A DNA stretch of 64,000 nucleotides. Origin: CAG-103 sp963627135. Its GTDB lineage: Bacteria; Bacillota; Clostridia; Oscillospirales; Oscillospiraceae. The position numbers and the translations under genes were made by a program. Positions 8,047 to 16,105 of the stretch are shown here, one piece after another. Location of the stretch: NCBI GenBank assembly GCA_963627135.1, contig CAVFZY010000010.1, positions 124,001 through 188,000 on the forward strand, given 5' to 3'. Within the stretch, counting starts at the first letter, position 1; each line of letters opens with the position of its first letter. The notes under the pieces are model-generated. The model worked only from the letters and a program-made list of their open reading frames with translations, ran no database searches and was not told the origin of the DNA.

Positions 8047-8695
8047 GGCGCACCTCCAGCCCGTCCGGCAGTGCGTCGCCCTGCCAGAGGACAAAGACCG
8101 TGCCGTCCGTGACGCGCACCGTGGCCGCCGCGCCGGTGAACGAATTGCTCACGCCGAGCGGCATGGCGCAGTGCAGCTCCGCGTCCGTGATCTCGTAGAG
8201 CAGGCCGCGCAGCGTGACGCCGCGCGCGACATCGCCGCTGCTGAAAACAGACACCGTGCCCTCCATGCCGGCGGGGAAGGTCAGCGTGCCGTTTTGCACC
8301 GCCGTGACCACCCAGCCGCAGCCGATGAGCCAGCCCAGCGCGCCCGCGTCCGTGAGCCCGCGCAGCGTCTGCAGGCTCGCGATCGTCTGGTCGAGGCGGC
8401 CGCCGAGCGCGCCCGCCATCACGAGCCGCCGGTACCCGTGCGCCAGCGCCCAGCGCACGGCGAGGCCGAGGTCCGTGTCGTCCTTCATGACCGGGTGCGT
8501 CTCCACGTTCGGGTGGTCCGGCCGGTAACCAAGGGAGTCAAAGTCGCCCATGACGAAGTCCGGCTCGATGCCGCGGGCCTTCAGCGCGCGGTAGCCGCCG
8601 TCGGCCGCGATGACATAGTCCCCCGCCTGGGGGCTCAGGCGCACGCCGTCAAGACTGGCCGCGCCGACGATATAACAAATATTTTCCAAATTCAT
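8033..8695 (-). CDS. thiN: Thiamine pyrophosphokinase
   Basis: A 220-aa enzyme that transfers pyrophosphate from ATP to thiamine to make the cofactor TPP. Recognisable TPK features are CYIVGAASLDG at the N-terminus, VIAADGGYRAL, PDFVMGDFDSL, KDDTDLGLAVRWAL and GALGGRLDQTIASL, followed by the C-terminal beta-sandwich thiamine-binding domain. The start is the ATG at 8695 after AGGAAGG; the longer frame extends into the intergenic region without support. It is first of a two-gene minus-strand unit with the PHP gene. No TPP riboswitch was recognised upstream. Confidence 0.92.
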   Translation of the reverse strand: MNLENICYIVGAASLDGVRLSPQAGDYVIAADGGYRALKARGIEPDFVMGDFDSLGYRPDHPNVETHPVMKDDTDLGLAVRWALAHGYRRLVMAGALGGRLDQTIASLQTLRGLTDAGALGWLIGCGWVVTAVQNGTLTFPAGMEGTVSVFSSGDVARGVTLRGLLYEITDAELHCAMPLGVSNSFTGAAATVRVTDGTVFVLWQGDALPDGLEVRHGAD

Positions 8696-8829
8696 TCCAG
8701 CCTTCCTGAATTTTCGTCCGCTATTGTACCACATTCCGCGCGGCGAGAAAAGAATTGCGTGTAAACAGTATTTGTTAGATTTTAAACGCGCCAAAATTTA
8801 AAAATTTTATTTCTATTGTTACTGATTTA

Positions 8830-8838
8830 TGATATAAT
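8830..8838 (+). promoter_or_regulatory. Extended -10 promoter of pyc
   Basis: TGATATAAT is an extended -10 (TGn-TATAAT) in an AT-rich stretch about 90 bases before the pyc start. No good -35 is visible at the standard distance, as expected for an extended -10 promoter. Confidence 0.55.
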
Positions 8839-8927
8839 TCCAGTGTTGACAGCGCGCCGGAGCCCGCCTCTGCGCCGCTGCCGCCCCCACCTCTGCGGCC
8901 TGCCGCAGCCAGAAAGGAGACACGACC

Positions 8928-11900
8928 GTGTCAGAAAAAGTTTTCAGCAAGGTCCTTGCCGCCAACCGCGGCGAGATCGCGGTGCGTATCTTCCGCGCGT
9001 GCTACGACCTCGGCATCCACACCGTGGCCATGTACTCCAAGGAAGACGAACTGAGCATGTTCCGCACCCGTGCCGATGAGGCCTACCTCGTCGGCGAGAA
9101 CAAAAGCCCCCTGGGCGCGTATCTCGACATCCCCGAGATCATCGACCTGGCCAAGCGCCGCGGCGTCGACGCCATCCACCCGGGCTACGGCTTCCTGTCC
9201 GAAAATGCAGACTTTGCCCGCGCCTGCGAAGAGGCCGGCATCACGTTCATCGGCCCCCCGAGCGACGTGCTCGGCAAGATGGGCGACAAGCTCTCGGCCA
9301 AGCAGATCGCCATGGAGTGCGGCGTGCCGGTCATCCCCGGCTGCTCCGAGCCCCTGCGCGACGGGCAGGAGGCGCTGGAGAAGGCCATCAGCTTCGGCTT
9401 CCCCGTCATCCTCAAGGCGGCGGCCGGCGGCGGCGGCCGCGGCATGCGCCTGTGCGAGATGCCCGAGGACGTCATCCCCGCGTTCGAGCTCGTCAAGAGC
9501 GAGGCGCGCAAGGCCTTCGGCAATGACGACATCTTCATCGAGAAGTACCTCGTGCAGCCCAAGCACATCGAGGTGCAGATCCTCGCCGACCAGTACGGCA
9601 ACGTGCGCCACCTCGGCGAGCGCGACTGCTCGCTGCAGCGCCGCTACCAGAAGGTCGTCGAGTTCGCGCCCGCGTGGAGCGTGTCCGAGAGCATCCGCGC
9701 GCAGCTGCACGCCGACGCCGTGAAGATCGCCGAGGCCGTCGGCTATGTCAACGCCGGCACGGTGGAGTTCCTCGTCGACCGCGACGGCAACCACTACTTC
9801 ATCGAGATGAACCCCCGCATCCAGGTCGAGCACACCGTCACCGAGATGGTCACGAACATCGACCTCGTGCGCGCGCAGATCCTCATCGCCGAGGGTCAGC
9901 CGATCAGCCACCCGGAGATCGGCCTCGGCGAGCAGAGCAACCTCAAGATCAACGGCTACGCCATCCAGTGCCGCGTGACCACCGAGGACCCGGCCAACAA
10001 CTTCGCGCCCGACAACGGCAAGATCGAGGCCTACCGCTCCGGCGGCGGCTTCGGCGTGCGTCTCGACGGCGGCAACGTCGGCACGGGCTCGGTCATCTCG
10101 CCGTATTACGACTCCCTGCTCGTCAAGGTCACGAGCTGGGACTGCACCTTCCCCGCCGTCTGCCGCAAGGCCACCCGCGCCATCAATGAAGAGCACGTGC
10201 GCGGCGTGAAGACGAACATCCCGTTCGTGACGAACATCCTCAACCACCCGACGTTCATCGCCGGCAAGTGCCACACGAAGTTCATCGACGAGACGCCGGA
10301 GCTGTTCGAGTTCACCGAATCGCGCGACCGCGCGACCCGCGTGCTCAAATACATCGCCAACATCCAGGTCAACAATCCCGACGCCGAGCGCCACCAGTAC
10401 GACACGCCGCGCTTCCCGAAGGCGCAGCGCGAGATCACGAAGCAGGACGGGCTCAAGCTCCTGCTCGACACTGACGGCCCCGAGGCCGTCAAGGAATGGG
10501 TCCTCGGCCAGAAGAAGCTGCTCATCACCGACACGACGATGCGCGACGCGCACCAGTCCCTGCTGAGCACCCGCCTGCGCACCCGCGACATGGTCAAGGC
10601 TGCCGACGGCACGGCCGACATCCTCGCCGACTGCTTCTCGCTCGAGATGTGGGGCGGCGCGACGTTCGACACCGCCTACCGCTTCCTGCACGAGTCCCCG
10701 TGGGAGCGCCTGGAGATGCTGCGCGAGAAGATCCCGAACATCCCGTTCCAGATGCTGCTGCGCGGCTCGAACCTCGTCGGCTACGCGAGCTATCCGGACA
10801 ACCTCGTGCGCGCCTTCATCACCGAGTCCGCCCGCGAGGGCATCGACGTGTTCCGCGTGTTCGACTCGCTCAACTGGATGCCGAACATGGAGACCGCCAT
10901 GGACGAGGTCCTGCGCCAGGGCAAGTTCCTCGAGGGCACCGTGTGCTACACCGGTGACATCCTCGATGCGACGCGCGACCGCTACACGCTGGAGTACTAC
11001 GTCGACTTCGCCAAGGAGCTCGAGCGCCGCGGCGCCCACATGCTGGCCATCAAGGACATGTCCGGCCTGCTCAAGCCCTACGCCGCCAAGAAGCTCGTGA
11101 GCACCCTCAAGCAGGAGATCGGCATCCCCATCCACCTGCACACGCACAACACCACCGACAACCAGATCGCGACCTATCTCATGGCGGCCGAGGCCGGCGT
11201 GGACGTGGTCGACACCGCCATCGGCCCGCTCGCAAACCTCACGAGCCAGCCGTCGATGAACGCCATCGTCGAGTCCCTGCGCGGTCAGGAGCGCGACACC
11301 GGCTTTGACCCGCAGCGCCTGCAGGAGCTGGCCGATTACTGGGCCGACGTGCGCCTGCGCTACGAGAACTTCGACAAGGGCCTCAAGGTCCCCGTCACCG
11401 ATATCTACCGCTATGAGATCCCCGGCGGCCAGTACACGAACCTGCAGCCGCAGGTCGAGTCGCTCGGCCTCGGCCACCGCTTCGCGGAGGTCAAGGAGAT
11501 GTACCGCACCGTCAACCTCATGCTCGGCGACATCATCAAGGTCACGCCGTCGTCCAAGATGGTCGGCGACCTCGCGATCTTCATGGTGCAAAACGACCTC
11601 ACGCCCGAGAACATCGTCGAAAAGGGCGAACACCTCGCCTTCCCCGACAGCGTCGTGAGCTACTTCAAGGGCATGATGGGTCAGCCGCCCTGCGGCTTCC
11701 CGAAGGATCTGCAGCGCGTCGTGCTCAAGGGCGAAAAGCCCATCACCGGCCGCCCCGGCGACCTGCTGCCGCCCGTCGACTGGGATCAGCTGCGCCGCGA
11801 GATCGTCAAGTTCTACCCGAACTACGAGGATCCGCGCTCCCTCATCTCCTATGCCATGTACCCGAAGGTCTATGAGGAGTTCATCAGCCACCGCAAGGAG

Positions 11901-12359
11901 TACGGCTACATCATGCGCATGGGCAGCCACGTGTTCTTCAACGGCATGGCCGTCGGCGAGATGAACAAGATCAACATCGAGGACGGCAAAACCCTCATGA
12001 TCAAGTACATCGGTCTCGGCGACCGGAACGACGACGGCACGCGCAACGTGCAGTTCGAGCTCAACGGTATGCGCCGCGAGGTCTCCGTGCCCGACCCGAC
12101 CGCGGCCGACACGGCCAAGACCGTCGTCATGGCCGACCCGAACGACAAGAGCCAGGCCGGCGCGTCCATCCCGGGCATGGTGTCGAAGGTCAACGTCAAG
12201 CCCGGCGACCAGGTCAAGGTCAACGACGTGCTCGCCGTGATCGAAGCCATGAAGATGGAGACGAGCGTCGTCGCCCGCATGGACGGCACGGTCGACGAGG
12301 TCTTTGTCAAGGGCGGCCAGTCGGTCAAGGCCGGCGAGCTGCTGCTGACGATCAAGTAA
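8928..12359 (+). CDS. pyc: Pyruvate carboxylase (single chain, biotin-dependent)
   Basis: An 1143-aa anaplerotic enzyme converting pyruvate, bicarbonate and ATP to oxaloacetate. Domains in order: biotin carboxylase with ATP-grasp (about 1-455; glycine-rich loop KAAAGGGGRGMR, EMNPRIQVEHTVTE), carboxyltransferase (about 520-800; DTTMRDAHQSLLSTRLRT, metal site HLHTHNT), the conserved PYC/OADA region (to about 1010), and a biotinyl domain with VIEAMKMETS whose biotin-accepting lysine is residue 1109. Length matches the one-subunit Pyc type. The start is GTG at 8928 after AAAGGAG. It is transcribed alone from an extended -10 promoter and its stop codon abuts a foreign gene tail. Confidence 0.97.
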   Translation: MSEKVFSKVLAANRGEIAVRIFRACYDLGIHTVAMYSKEDELSMFRTRADEAYLVGENKSPLGAYLDIPEIIDLAKRRGVDAIHPGYGFLSENADFARACEEAGITFIGPPSDVLGKMGDKLSAKQIAMECGVPVIPGCSEPLRDGQEALEKAISFGFPVILKAAAGGGGRGMRLCEMPEDVIPAFELVKSEARKAFGNDDIFIEKYLVQPKHIEVQILADQYGNVRHLGERDCSLQRRYQKVVEFAPAWSVSESIRAQLHADAVKIAEAVGYVNAGTVEFLVDRDGNHYFIEMNPRIQVEHTVTEMVTNIDLVRAQILIAEGQPISHPEIGLGEQSNLKINGYAIQCRVTTEDPANNFAPDNGKIEAYRSGGGFGVRLDGGNVGTGSVISPYYDSLLVKVTSWDCTFPAVCRKATRAINEEHVRGVKTNIPFVTNILNHPTFIAGKCHTKFIDETPELFEFTESRDRATRVLKYIANIQVNNPDAERHQYDTPRFPKAQREITKQDGLKLLLDTDGPEAVKEWVLGQKKLLITDTTMRDAHQSLLSTRLRTRDMVKAADGTADILADCFSLEMWGGATFDTAYRFLHESPWERLEMLREKIPNIPFQMLLRGSNLVGYASYPDNLVRAFITESAREGIDVFRVFDSLNWMPNMETAMDEVLRQGKFLEGTVCYTGDILDATRDRYTLEYYVDFAKELERRGAHMLAIKDMSGLLKPYAAKKLVSTLKQEIGIPIHLHTHNTTDNQIATYLMAAEAGVDVVDTAIGPLANLTSQPSMNAIVESLRGQERDTGFDPQRLQELADYWADVRLRYENFDKGLKVPVTDIYRYEIPGGQYTNLQPQVESLGLGHRFAEVKEMYRTVNLMLGDIIKVTPSSKMVGDLAIFMVQNDLTPENIVEKGEHLAFPDSVVSYFKGMMGQPPCGFPKDLQRVVLKGEKPITGRPGDLLPPVDWDQLRREIVKFYPNYEDPRSLISYAMYPKVYEEFISHRKEYGYIMRMGSHVFFNGMAVGEMNKINIEDGKTLMIKYIGLGDRNDDGTRNVQFELNGMRREVSVPDPTAADTAKTVVMADPNDKSQAGASIPGMVSKVNVKPGDQVKVNDVLAVIEAMKMETSVVARMDGTVDEVFVKGGQSVKAGELLLTIK

Positions 12360-12569
12360 ATCCCCCGGTTTTTCCACGCGGAGCGCACCCTCGTGCGCGA
12401 CAGCAACTTCCTCGGCACCCCCGCCGCGGCCGTGCCCGAGGGCGCGGAGCGCTATGCGGAGATCCGCAGCATCCTGCCGGCGCTCGAGCACTTCGAGACG
12501 ATCGACCCCGCCCTGCTCGCGCCCGAGAGCATGCTGCGCGAGTTCATCGGCGGCGTGTACAGCTACTGA
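12360..12569 (+). pseudogene. C-terminal remnant of a nucleoside (uridine) kinase-like gene
   Basis: Directly after the pyc stop, in the same frame, about 69 codons stay open to a TGA at 12567-12569. They encode a coherent protein end (FHAERTLVRDSNFLG... LLAPESMLREFIGG). The SMLREFIGG ending resembles the C-terminus of clostridial TGS-containing nucleoside kinases related to uridine kinase. No start codon with a Shine-Dalgarno sequence precedes it and the catalytic domain is absent. The family assignment is from memory of the tail motif and is moderate. Confidence 0.55.
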
Positions 12570-12597
12570 GCGGTCTCGCCCCGGCAGACAGACAGTG

Positions 12598-12636
12598 AAA
12601 ACCGGCGCACACGAAGGCTCGTGTGCGCCGGTTTTT
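12598..12636. terminator. Strong terminator after the pyc region
   Basis: ACCGGCGCACACGA (12601-12614) and TCGTGTGCGCCGGT (12619-12632) form a perfect 14-bp stem with an AGGC-type loop, followed by TTTT and preceded by AAAA. Confidence 0.9.
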
Positions 12637-12659
12637 CCGATTTTCAGCGCAGAAAATGC

Positions 12660-12712
12660 TTGCATTTTGAATTTGTATATCCTATAATAGTATTTGTGAA
12701 TACTATTATAGG
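12660..12712 (+). promoter_or_regulatory. MarR operon promoter with overlapping palindromic operator
   Basis: TTGCAT (12660-12665), 17-bp spacer, TATAAT (12683-12688). A perfect inverted repeat with 14-bp arms, CCTATAATAGTATT (12681-12694) and AATACTATTATAGG (12699-12712) around TGTG, covers the -10, the transcription start and half of the Shine-Dalgarno sequence. Occupancy by the MarR protein encoded nine bases downstream would block transcription, and the RNA hairpin could also mask the ribosome site. Confidence 0.75.
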
Positions 12713-12720
12713 AGGCAGCA

Positions 12721-13161
12721 ATGCAGACACAGGGCAAACAAATGTGGGAAGCATGGGGCCGGACGAACGCGCTGTACACGGCGTGGTGCGCCGCTGCGGG
12801 GCAAAATCAGTACCGGCTGCTCGTGCTGTATGCGATCGATGCGCACGAGCCGGTCACGCAAAAGGCCATCGCGGAGACGGCGGGGCTGTCCAAGCAGACG
12901 GTCAGCACCGTGATGCGCGCACTCCGCTCGGAGGGGCTCGTCACGCTCGACGCCGGCGGGACAGACCGCCGGGAGAAATACGTGCGCCTGACGCCCGACG
13001 GCCGCCGCTATGCCGACGCGCTGCTCGCCCCGCTGCACCAATTGGAGCAGCGGGTGTGCGACATTCTGGGTGCGGAGCGGATACAGCAGCTGACGGACGC
13101 GATCACGCTCTTCAACCTCGTCTTTGAAAAGGAAATGGAAGCACGAAATGCGCAAAACTGA
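12721..13161 (+). CDS. MarR family transcriptional regulator
   Basis: A 146-aa winged-helix repressor. Residues 30-95 carry the MarR DNA-binding domain (VTQKAIAETAGLSKQTVSTVMRALRSEGLVTL) and the wing with Asp-Arg-Arg (GGTDRREKYVRLT). The ATG at 12721 follows GGAGG, which is itself part of the operator palindrome. The gene overlaps the next one, a MATE efflux pump, by 14 bases. Such pairs commonly respond to drugs or phenolic compounds that release the repressor; the inducer here is unknown. Confidence 0.92.
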   Translation: MQTQGKQMWEAWGRTNALYTAWCAAAGQNQYRLLVLYAIDAHEPVTQKAIAETAGLSKQTVSTVMRALRSEGLVTLDAGGTDRREKYVRLTPDGRRYADALLAPLHQLEQRVCDILGAERIQQLTDAITLFNLVFEKEMEARNAQN

Positions 13162-14446
13162 TACGAAAACCTTCTTTTCTTACGTCATTCCCTCGGTGCT
13201 GGCGTTCGCGCTCTCGGGGGTCTACACCATTGTCGACGGCTTTTTCATCGGGCAGAGCCTCGGCGATCCGGGCCTGACGGCGATCACGCTGGCCTACCCG
13301 GTCGCGGCGCTCGTCGGCGCCGTCGGGACAGGCATCGGTCTGGCCGGCGGCATCCGCTATACGATCCTGCACGCGCAGGGCGAAACGCAGCGGCAGCGGA
13401 CGTGCTTTTCCGGCACGACGCTGCTGTTGCTGCTGGCGGGCGCGGTGCTGACCGCGCTGCTCTATGGCTTCGCCGGGCCGATCCTGCGCCTGCTGGGTGC
13501 GCGGGGTGATACGCTCACGCTCTGCGTGGCCTACGCGCGCGTGATCGCGCTGGGCGCCGTGTTTCAGCTGATGGCGACGGGGTTCGTCCCCTTCATCCGC
13601 AACATGGGCGGCGCATCGGTGGCGATGGCGGCCATGATCCTCGGCTTCGTGACGAACATCGTGCTCGACTACGCGTTCGTGTGGGTGCTCGGCTGGGGCA
13701 TGGCCGGGGCGGCGCTGGCCACCATCATCGGGCAGGCCGTGACCATGGTAGTGGCCGTCGTGTTTTTCATCGTCAAGCGCTGCGGCTTCCCGCTGCCCGC
13801 CGCCCGGGATCTGGCCGCACTGTGGAAAAGCGTGCTGGCCGTGTCGCTCTCGCCCTTCGGGCTGACGTTTTCGCCGACGATCACCCTGCTGCTCATGAAC
13901 CGCTTTCTGCTGCGCTACGGGGACGAGACGGCGGTCGCGGTCTACGGCTGCATCGGCTACATCGTGTCCATCATCTACCTGCTGCTGCAGGGCGTAGGCG
14001 ACGGCAGCCAGCCGCTCATGAGCCGCTGCTATGGCGAAAACGACGCTGCCGGCACGCGGCATGTGCGCGCGCTGGCCTACCGGTCAGCAGCGGTGCTGAC
14101 GGTCGTGTGCATGCTCGGCGTGTTCCTCGCCCGGGGGCAGATCGGCGTGCTGTTCGGCGCGTCCGCGGCCGCAAACGCGGGCGTGGCGCAATACCTGCCG
14201 TATTTTCTCGCGCCGCTGCTGTTTCTGGCGTTCGTGCGCATCACAACATCCTATTTTTACGCCACGGAAAAGACGGCATTCTCGTACATCCTCGTGTACG
14301 CAGAGCCCGTGTGCACGCTGTTGGCGCTGCTGATCCTTCCGCCGCTGCTGCAGCTCACCGGCGTGTGGCTGGCCGTGCCGCTGGCGCAGGTGCTGACGTT
14401 TGCGATCGCGTGCGGCCTGAAGGCGCGCACGGACAAAGCGGCGTGA
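13148..14446 (+). CDS. MATE family multidrug/cation efflux transporter
   Basis: A 432-aa integral membrane protein with twelve hydrophobic helices in two similar halves. MATE landmarks are the first helix pair (YVIPSVLAFALSGVYTIVDGFFIGQSLG), the DPGLTAITLAYP loop, and LLLMNRFLLRYGDETAVAVYG at the start of the second half. It probably exports cationic drugs or metabolites using Na+ or H+. The start is the ATG at 13148, preceded by GGAAG and overlapping the MarR gene; the longer reading from 13124 is less likely. It is co-transcribed with the MarR regulator and ends at a terminator. Confidence 0.92.
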   Translation: MRKTDTKTFFSYVIPSVLAFALSGVYTIVDGFFIGQSLGDPGLTAITLAYPVAALVGAVGTGIGLAGGIRYTILHAQGETQRQRTCFSGTTLLLLLAGAVLTALLYGFAGPILRLLGARGDTLTLCVAYARVIALGAVFQLMATGFVPFIRNMGGASVAMAAMILGFVTNIVLDYAFVWVLGWGMAGAALATIIGQAVTMVVAVVFFIVKRCGFPLPAARDLAALWKSVLAVSLSPFGLTFSPTITLLLMNRFLLRYGDETAVAVYGCIGYIVSIIYLLLQGVGDGSQPLMSRCYGENDAAGTRHVRALAYRSAAVLTVVCMLGVFLARGQIGVLFGASAAANAGVAQYLPYFLAPLLFLAFVRITTSYFYATEKTAFSYILVYAEPVCTLLALLILPPLLQLTGVWLAVPLAQVLTFAIACGLKARTDKAA

Positions 14447-14456
14447 CCCCATAGCA

Positions 14457-14494
14457 AGCGCCCCCGCGGGGGAACATCCCGCAGGGGCGCTTTT
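14457..14494. terminator. Terminator of the MarR-MATE operon
   Basis: AAGCGCCCC-CGCGGG and CCCGC-AGGGGCGCTT form a long stem ending in TTTT, between the convergent MATE and spoIIR genes. The AAGC flank on the left arm lets it work for the minus strand too. Confidence 0.8.
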
Positions 14495-14509
14495 CTGTTC
14501 TGCGCGCCG

Positions 14510-15139
14510 TCAGCTCAGCCGCTGTACGAGCGCGTCCCACAGCTCCAGCAGCCGGAAGCGCACGACATAGCCGCCGCCGGACTCCGTGACGAGGCGCACA
14601 TCGTCATCCGAGAGCGCCTGCACCGCCTGCTCCGACAAGCCCGCCGCCTGCGCGCACAGCGGCGGGAAGATGACGCACCACCAGTTGTGCCCCGCGCCCG
14701 CGCCGAGCGTCACGCGCAGCGAGGTGTACACCCCTGCCGGGAGGGCGAACGTGCCGTAATCGCGCGTCGGGTAGTGCTCGGGGCCGAGCGTCACGCGCAC
14801 CGGCCGCTCCCCCGCCGCCGCCTGCGCCGCGCGGGCGATGCCGTCGAGGTCGCCCGCGATGAGCTGCTCCGCCGCATCGATGTCCGTCACGTCCTGCAGC
14901 TGCGGCTCGAGATAGGCCAGCACCGCGTCGCGCACCTGCAGCTTTACGGCTTGCTCGGTGTCGTCGTCCGAGACCGCGATCACGTGCAGCCGCACGAGCC
15001 GGGCCGCGAGCAGCTGGCTGCGCGCCTGCGCCCACGTGCCGGTCAGCAGCGTCACGCACACGGCCAGCAGCAGCGCCAGCTCCCACGGGCGCAGCGCGCG
15101 GCCGGAATCGGGATTTCTGGAGAGAGGATGGGTATGCAT
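14510..15139 (-). CDS. spoIIR: Stage II sporulation protein R
   Basis: A 209-aa secreted signalling protein made in the forespore under SigF that triggers SpoIIGA to process pro-SigE in the mother cell. A hydrophobic signal helix (about 20-38) precedes the SpoIIR domain, with the diagnostic VRLHVIAVSDDDTEQAVKLQ-like start, YPTRDYGTFALPAG and GHNWWCVIFPPLC. Its presence indicates a sporulation-competent lineage. The start is the ATG at 15139 with AAAGG upstream. It follows ispE on the same strand but is separated from it by a terminator, so it should have its own promoter in the 60 bases between. Confidence 0.95.
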   Translation of the reverse strand: MHTHPLSRNPDSGRALRPWELALLLAVCVTLLTGTWAQARSQLLAARLVRLHVIAVSDDDTEQAVKLQVRDAVLAYLEPQLQDVTDIDAAEQLIAGDLDGIARAAQAAAGERPVRVTLGPEHYPTRDYGTFALPAGVYTSLRVTLGAGAGHNWWCVIFPPLCAQAAGLSEQAVQALSDDDVRLVTESGGGYVVRFRLLELWDALVQRLS

Positions 15140-15163
15140 CGTATGTCCGCCTTTCTGTGATGA

Positions 15164-15208
15164 AAAAACTGCCGGTACCGGGCATCAGTGCTCAGTATCG
15201 GCAGTTTT
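15164..15208 (-). terminator. Terminator between ispE and spoIIR
   Basis: AAAACTGCCG and CGGCAGTTTT pair across about 24 bases that can fold further (GGTACCGGGC). On the minus strand it follows ispE and is succeeded by a T-rich run. Confidence 0.65.
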
Positions 15209-15232
15209 GTTCGGTTTTAATCCGGCGGACGC

Positions 15233-16105
15233 TCAGATCTCCAGGCGGGCGATCGTCTCGGTCAGGAAGCACTCGGCATAATCGCGCGCAAGCCGGCGCT
15301 TGGCATACGCCGCGCTGTCGGCATCGGCGAAGAGGCCGAACACGGCCGAGCCCGTGCCGCTCATGACCGCGCCGAGCGCGCCGCCGTCGAGCAGGCGGCT
15401 CTTGATGGCCGCGATCTCGCCCTCGCGATGGGTGAGCACGTCCTCAAAGACGTTGTACATCCGGCGGGCGAGCCGGGACATGTCCCCGTCCGAAAGCGCG
15501 GCGCAGATGCCCTCCGTGTCCGGACGGCAGCGCGAGGTGCGCGCGTCCACGCGGTGGAACAGCTCCGGCGTCGAGATCGGGAAATCCGGCTTGCAGATCA
15601 CGACCGGCAGGCGCGGCATGGGCGTGACGGGCGTGAGCCGCTCGCCGCGGCCCTCGGCCAGCACCGTGCCGCCCGCGACGCAGTACGGCACGTCCGAGCC
15701 GATCTCGGCGCCCATCTCCTCGAGCTGCGTGCGGGTGAAGCCCGCGCCGGTCAAACGATCGAGCGCGCGCAGCACGGCCGCCGCGTCCGACGAGCCGCCG
15801 CCCAGCCCCGCGCACACGGGGATGCGCTTGTGCAGCCGGATGTGCACGCCGCAGGCAAGCCCCGCGCGCGCGAGAAACACCTGCGCCGCGCGCACGGCCA
15901 CATTGTCCGCCCCGCAGGGCAGATAGCTGCGGTTGGTCTCGGCGCGGCAGGTGCCGGTACCATCGAGCGTGACGGTCACGTCGTCGTGCAGGTCCACGCT
16001 CTGCATGACCATGCGCAGGTCGTGAAACCCGTCGGGCCGCGCGCCGAGCACGTCCAGCGACAGGTTCAGCTTCGCCCACGCGGGCTCCGTCGTCGTGCCG
16101 GTCAC
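15233..16105 (-). CDS. ispE: 4-diphosphocytidyl-2-C-methyl-D-erythritol kinase
   Basis: A 290-aa GHMP kinase that phosphorylates CDP-methylerythritol in the MEP (non-mevalonate) isoprenoid pathway. The N-terminal AWAKLNLSLDV, the ATP-binding loop PVCAGLGGGSSDAAAVL (about residues 95-111), GSDVPYCV and the C-terminal GAVMSGTGSAVFG are the GHMP motifs in the expected order. The start is a GTG at 16105 overlapping the apgM stop codon by four bases (GTGA), so the two genes are translationally coupled. Confidence 0.95.
   Translation of the reverse strand: MTGTTTEPAWAKLNLSLDVLGARPDGFHDLRMVMQSVDLHDDVTVTLDGTGTCRAETNRSYLPCGADNVAVRAAQVFLARAGLACGVHIRLHKRIPVCAGLGGGSSDAAAVLRALDRLTGAGFTRTQLEEMGAEIGSDVPYCVAGGTVLAEGRGERLTPVTPMPRLPVVICKPDFPISTPELFHRVDARTSRCRPDTEGICAALSDGDMSRLARRMYNVFEDVLTHREGEIAAIKSRLLDGGALGAVMSGTGSAVFGLFADADSAAYAKRRLARDYAECFLTETIARLEI

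Noticed and set aside
8931..12779. 1282-codon open frame antisense to pyruvate carboxylase
   Set aside because: It is a shadow of a GC-rich, codon-biased gene: low-complexity Val/Asp/Leu/Ala/His composition, no ribosome site and no recognisable domain. Similar antisense frames opposite atpA, dnaK, nadE and glyS were dropped for the same reason.
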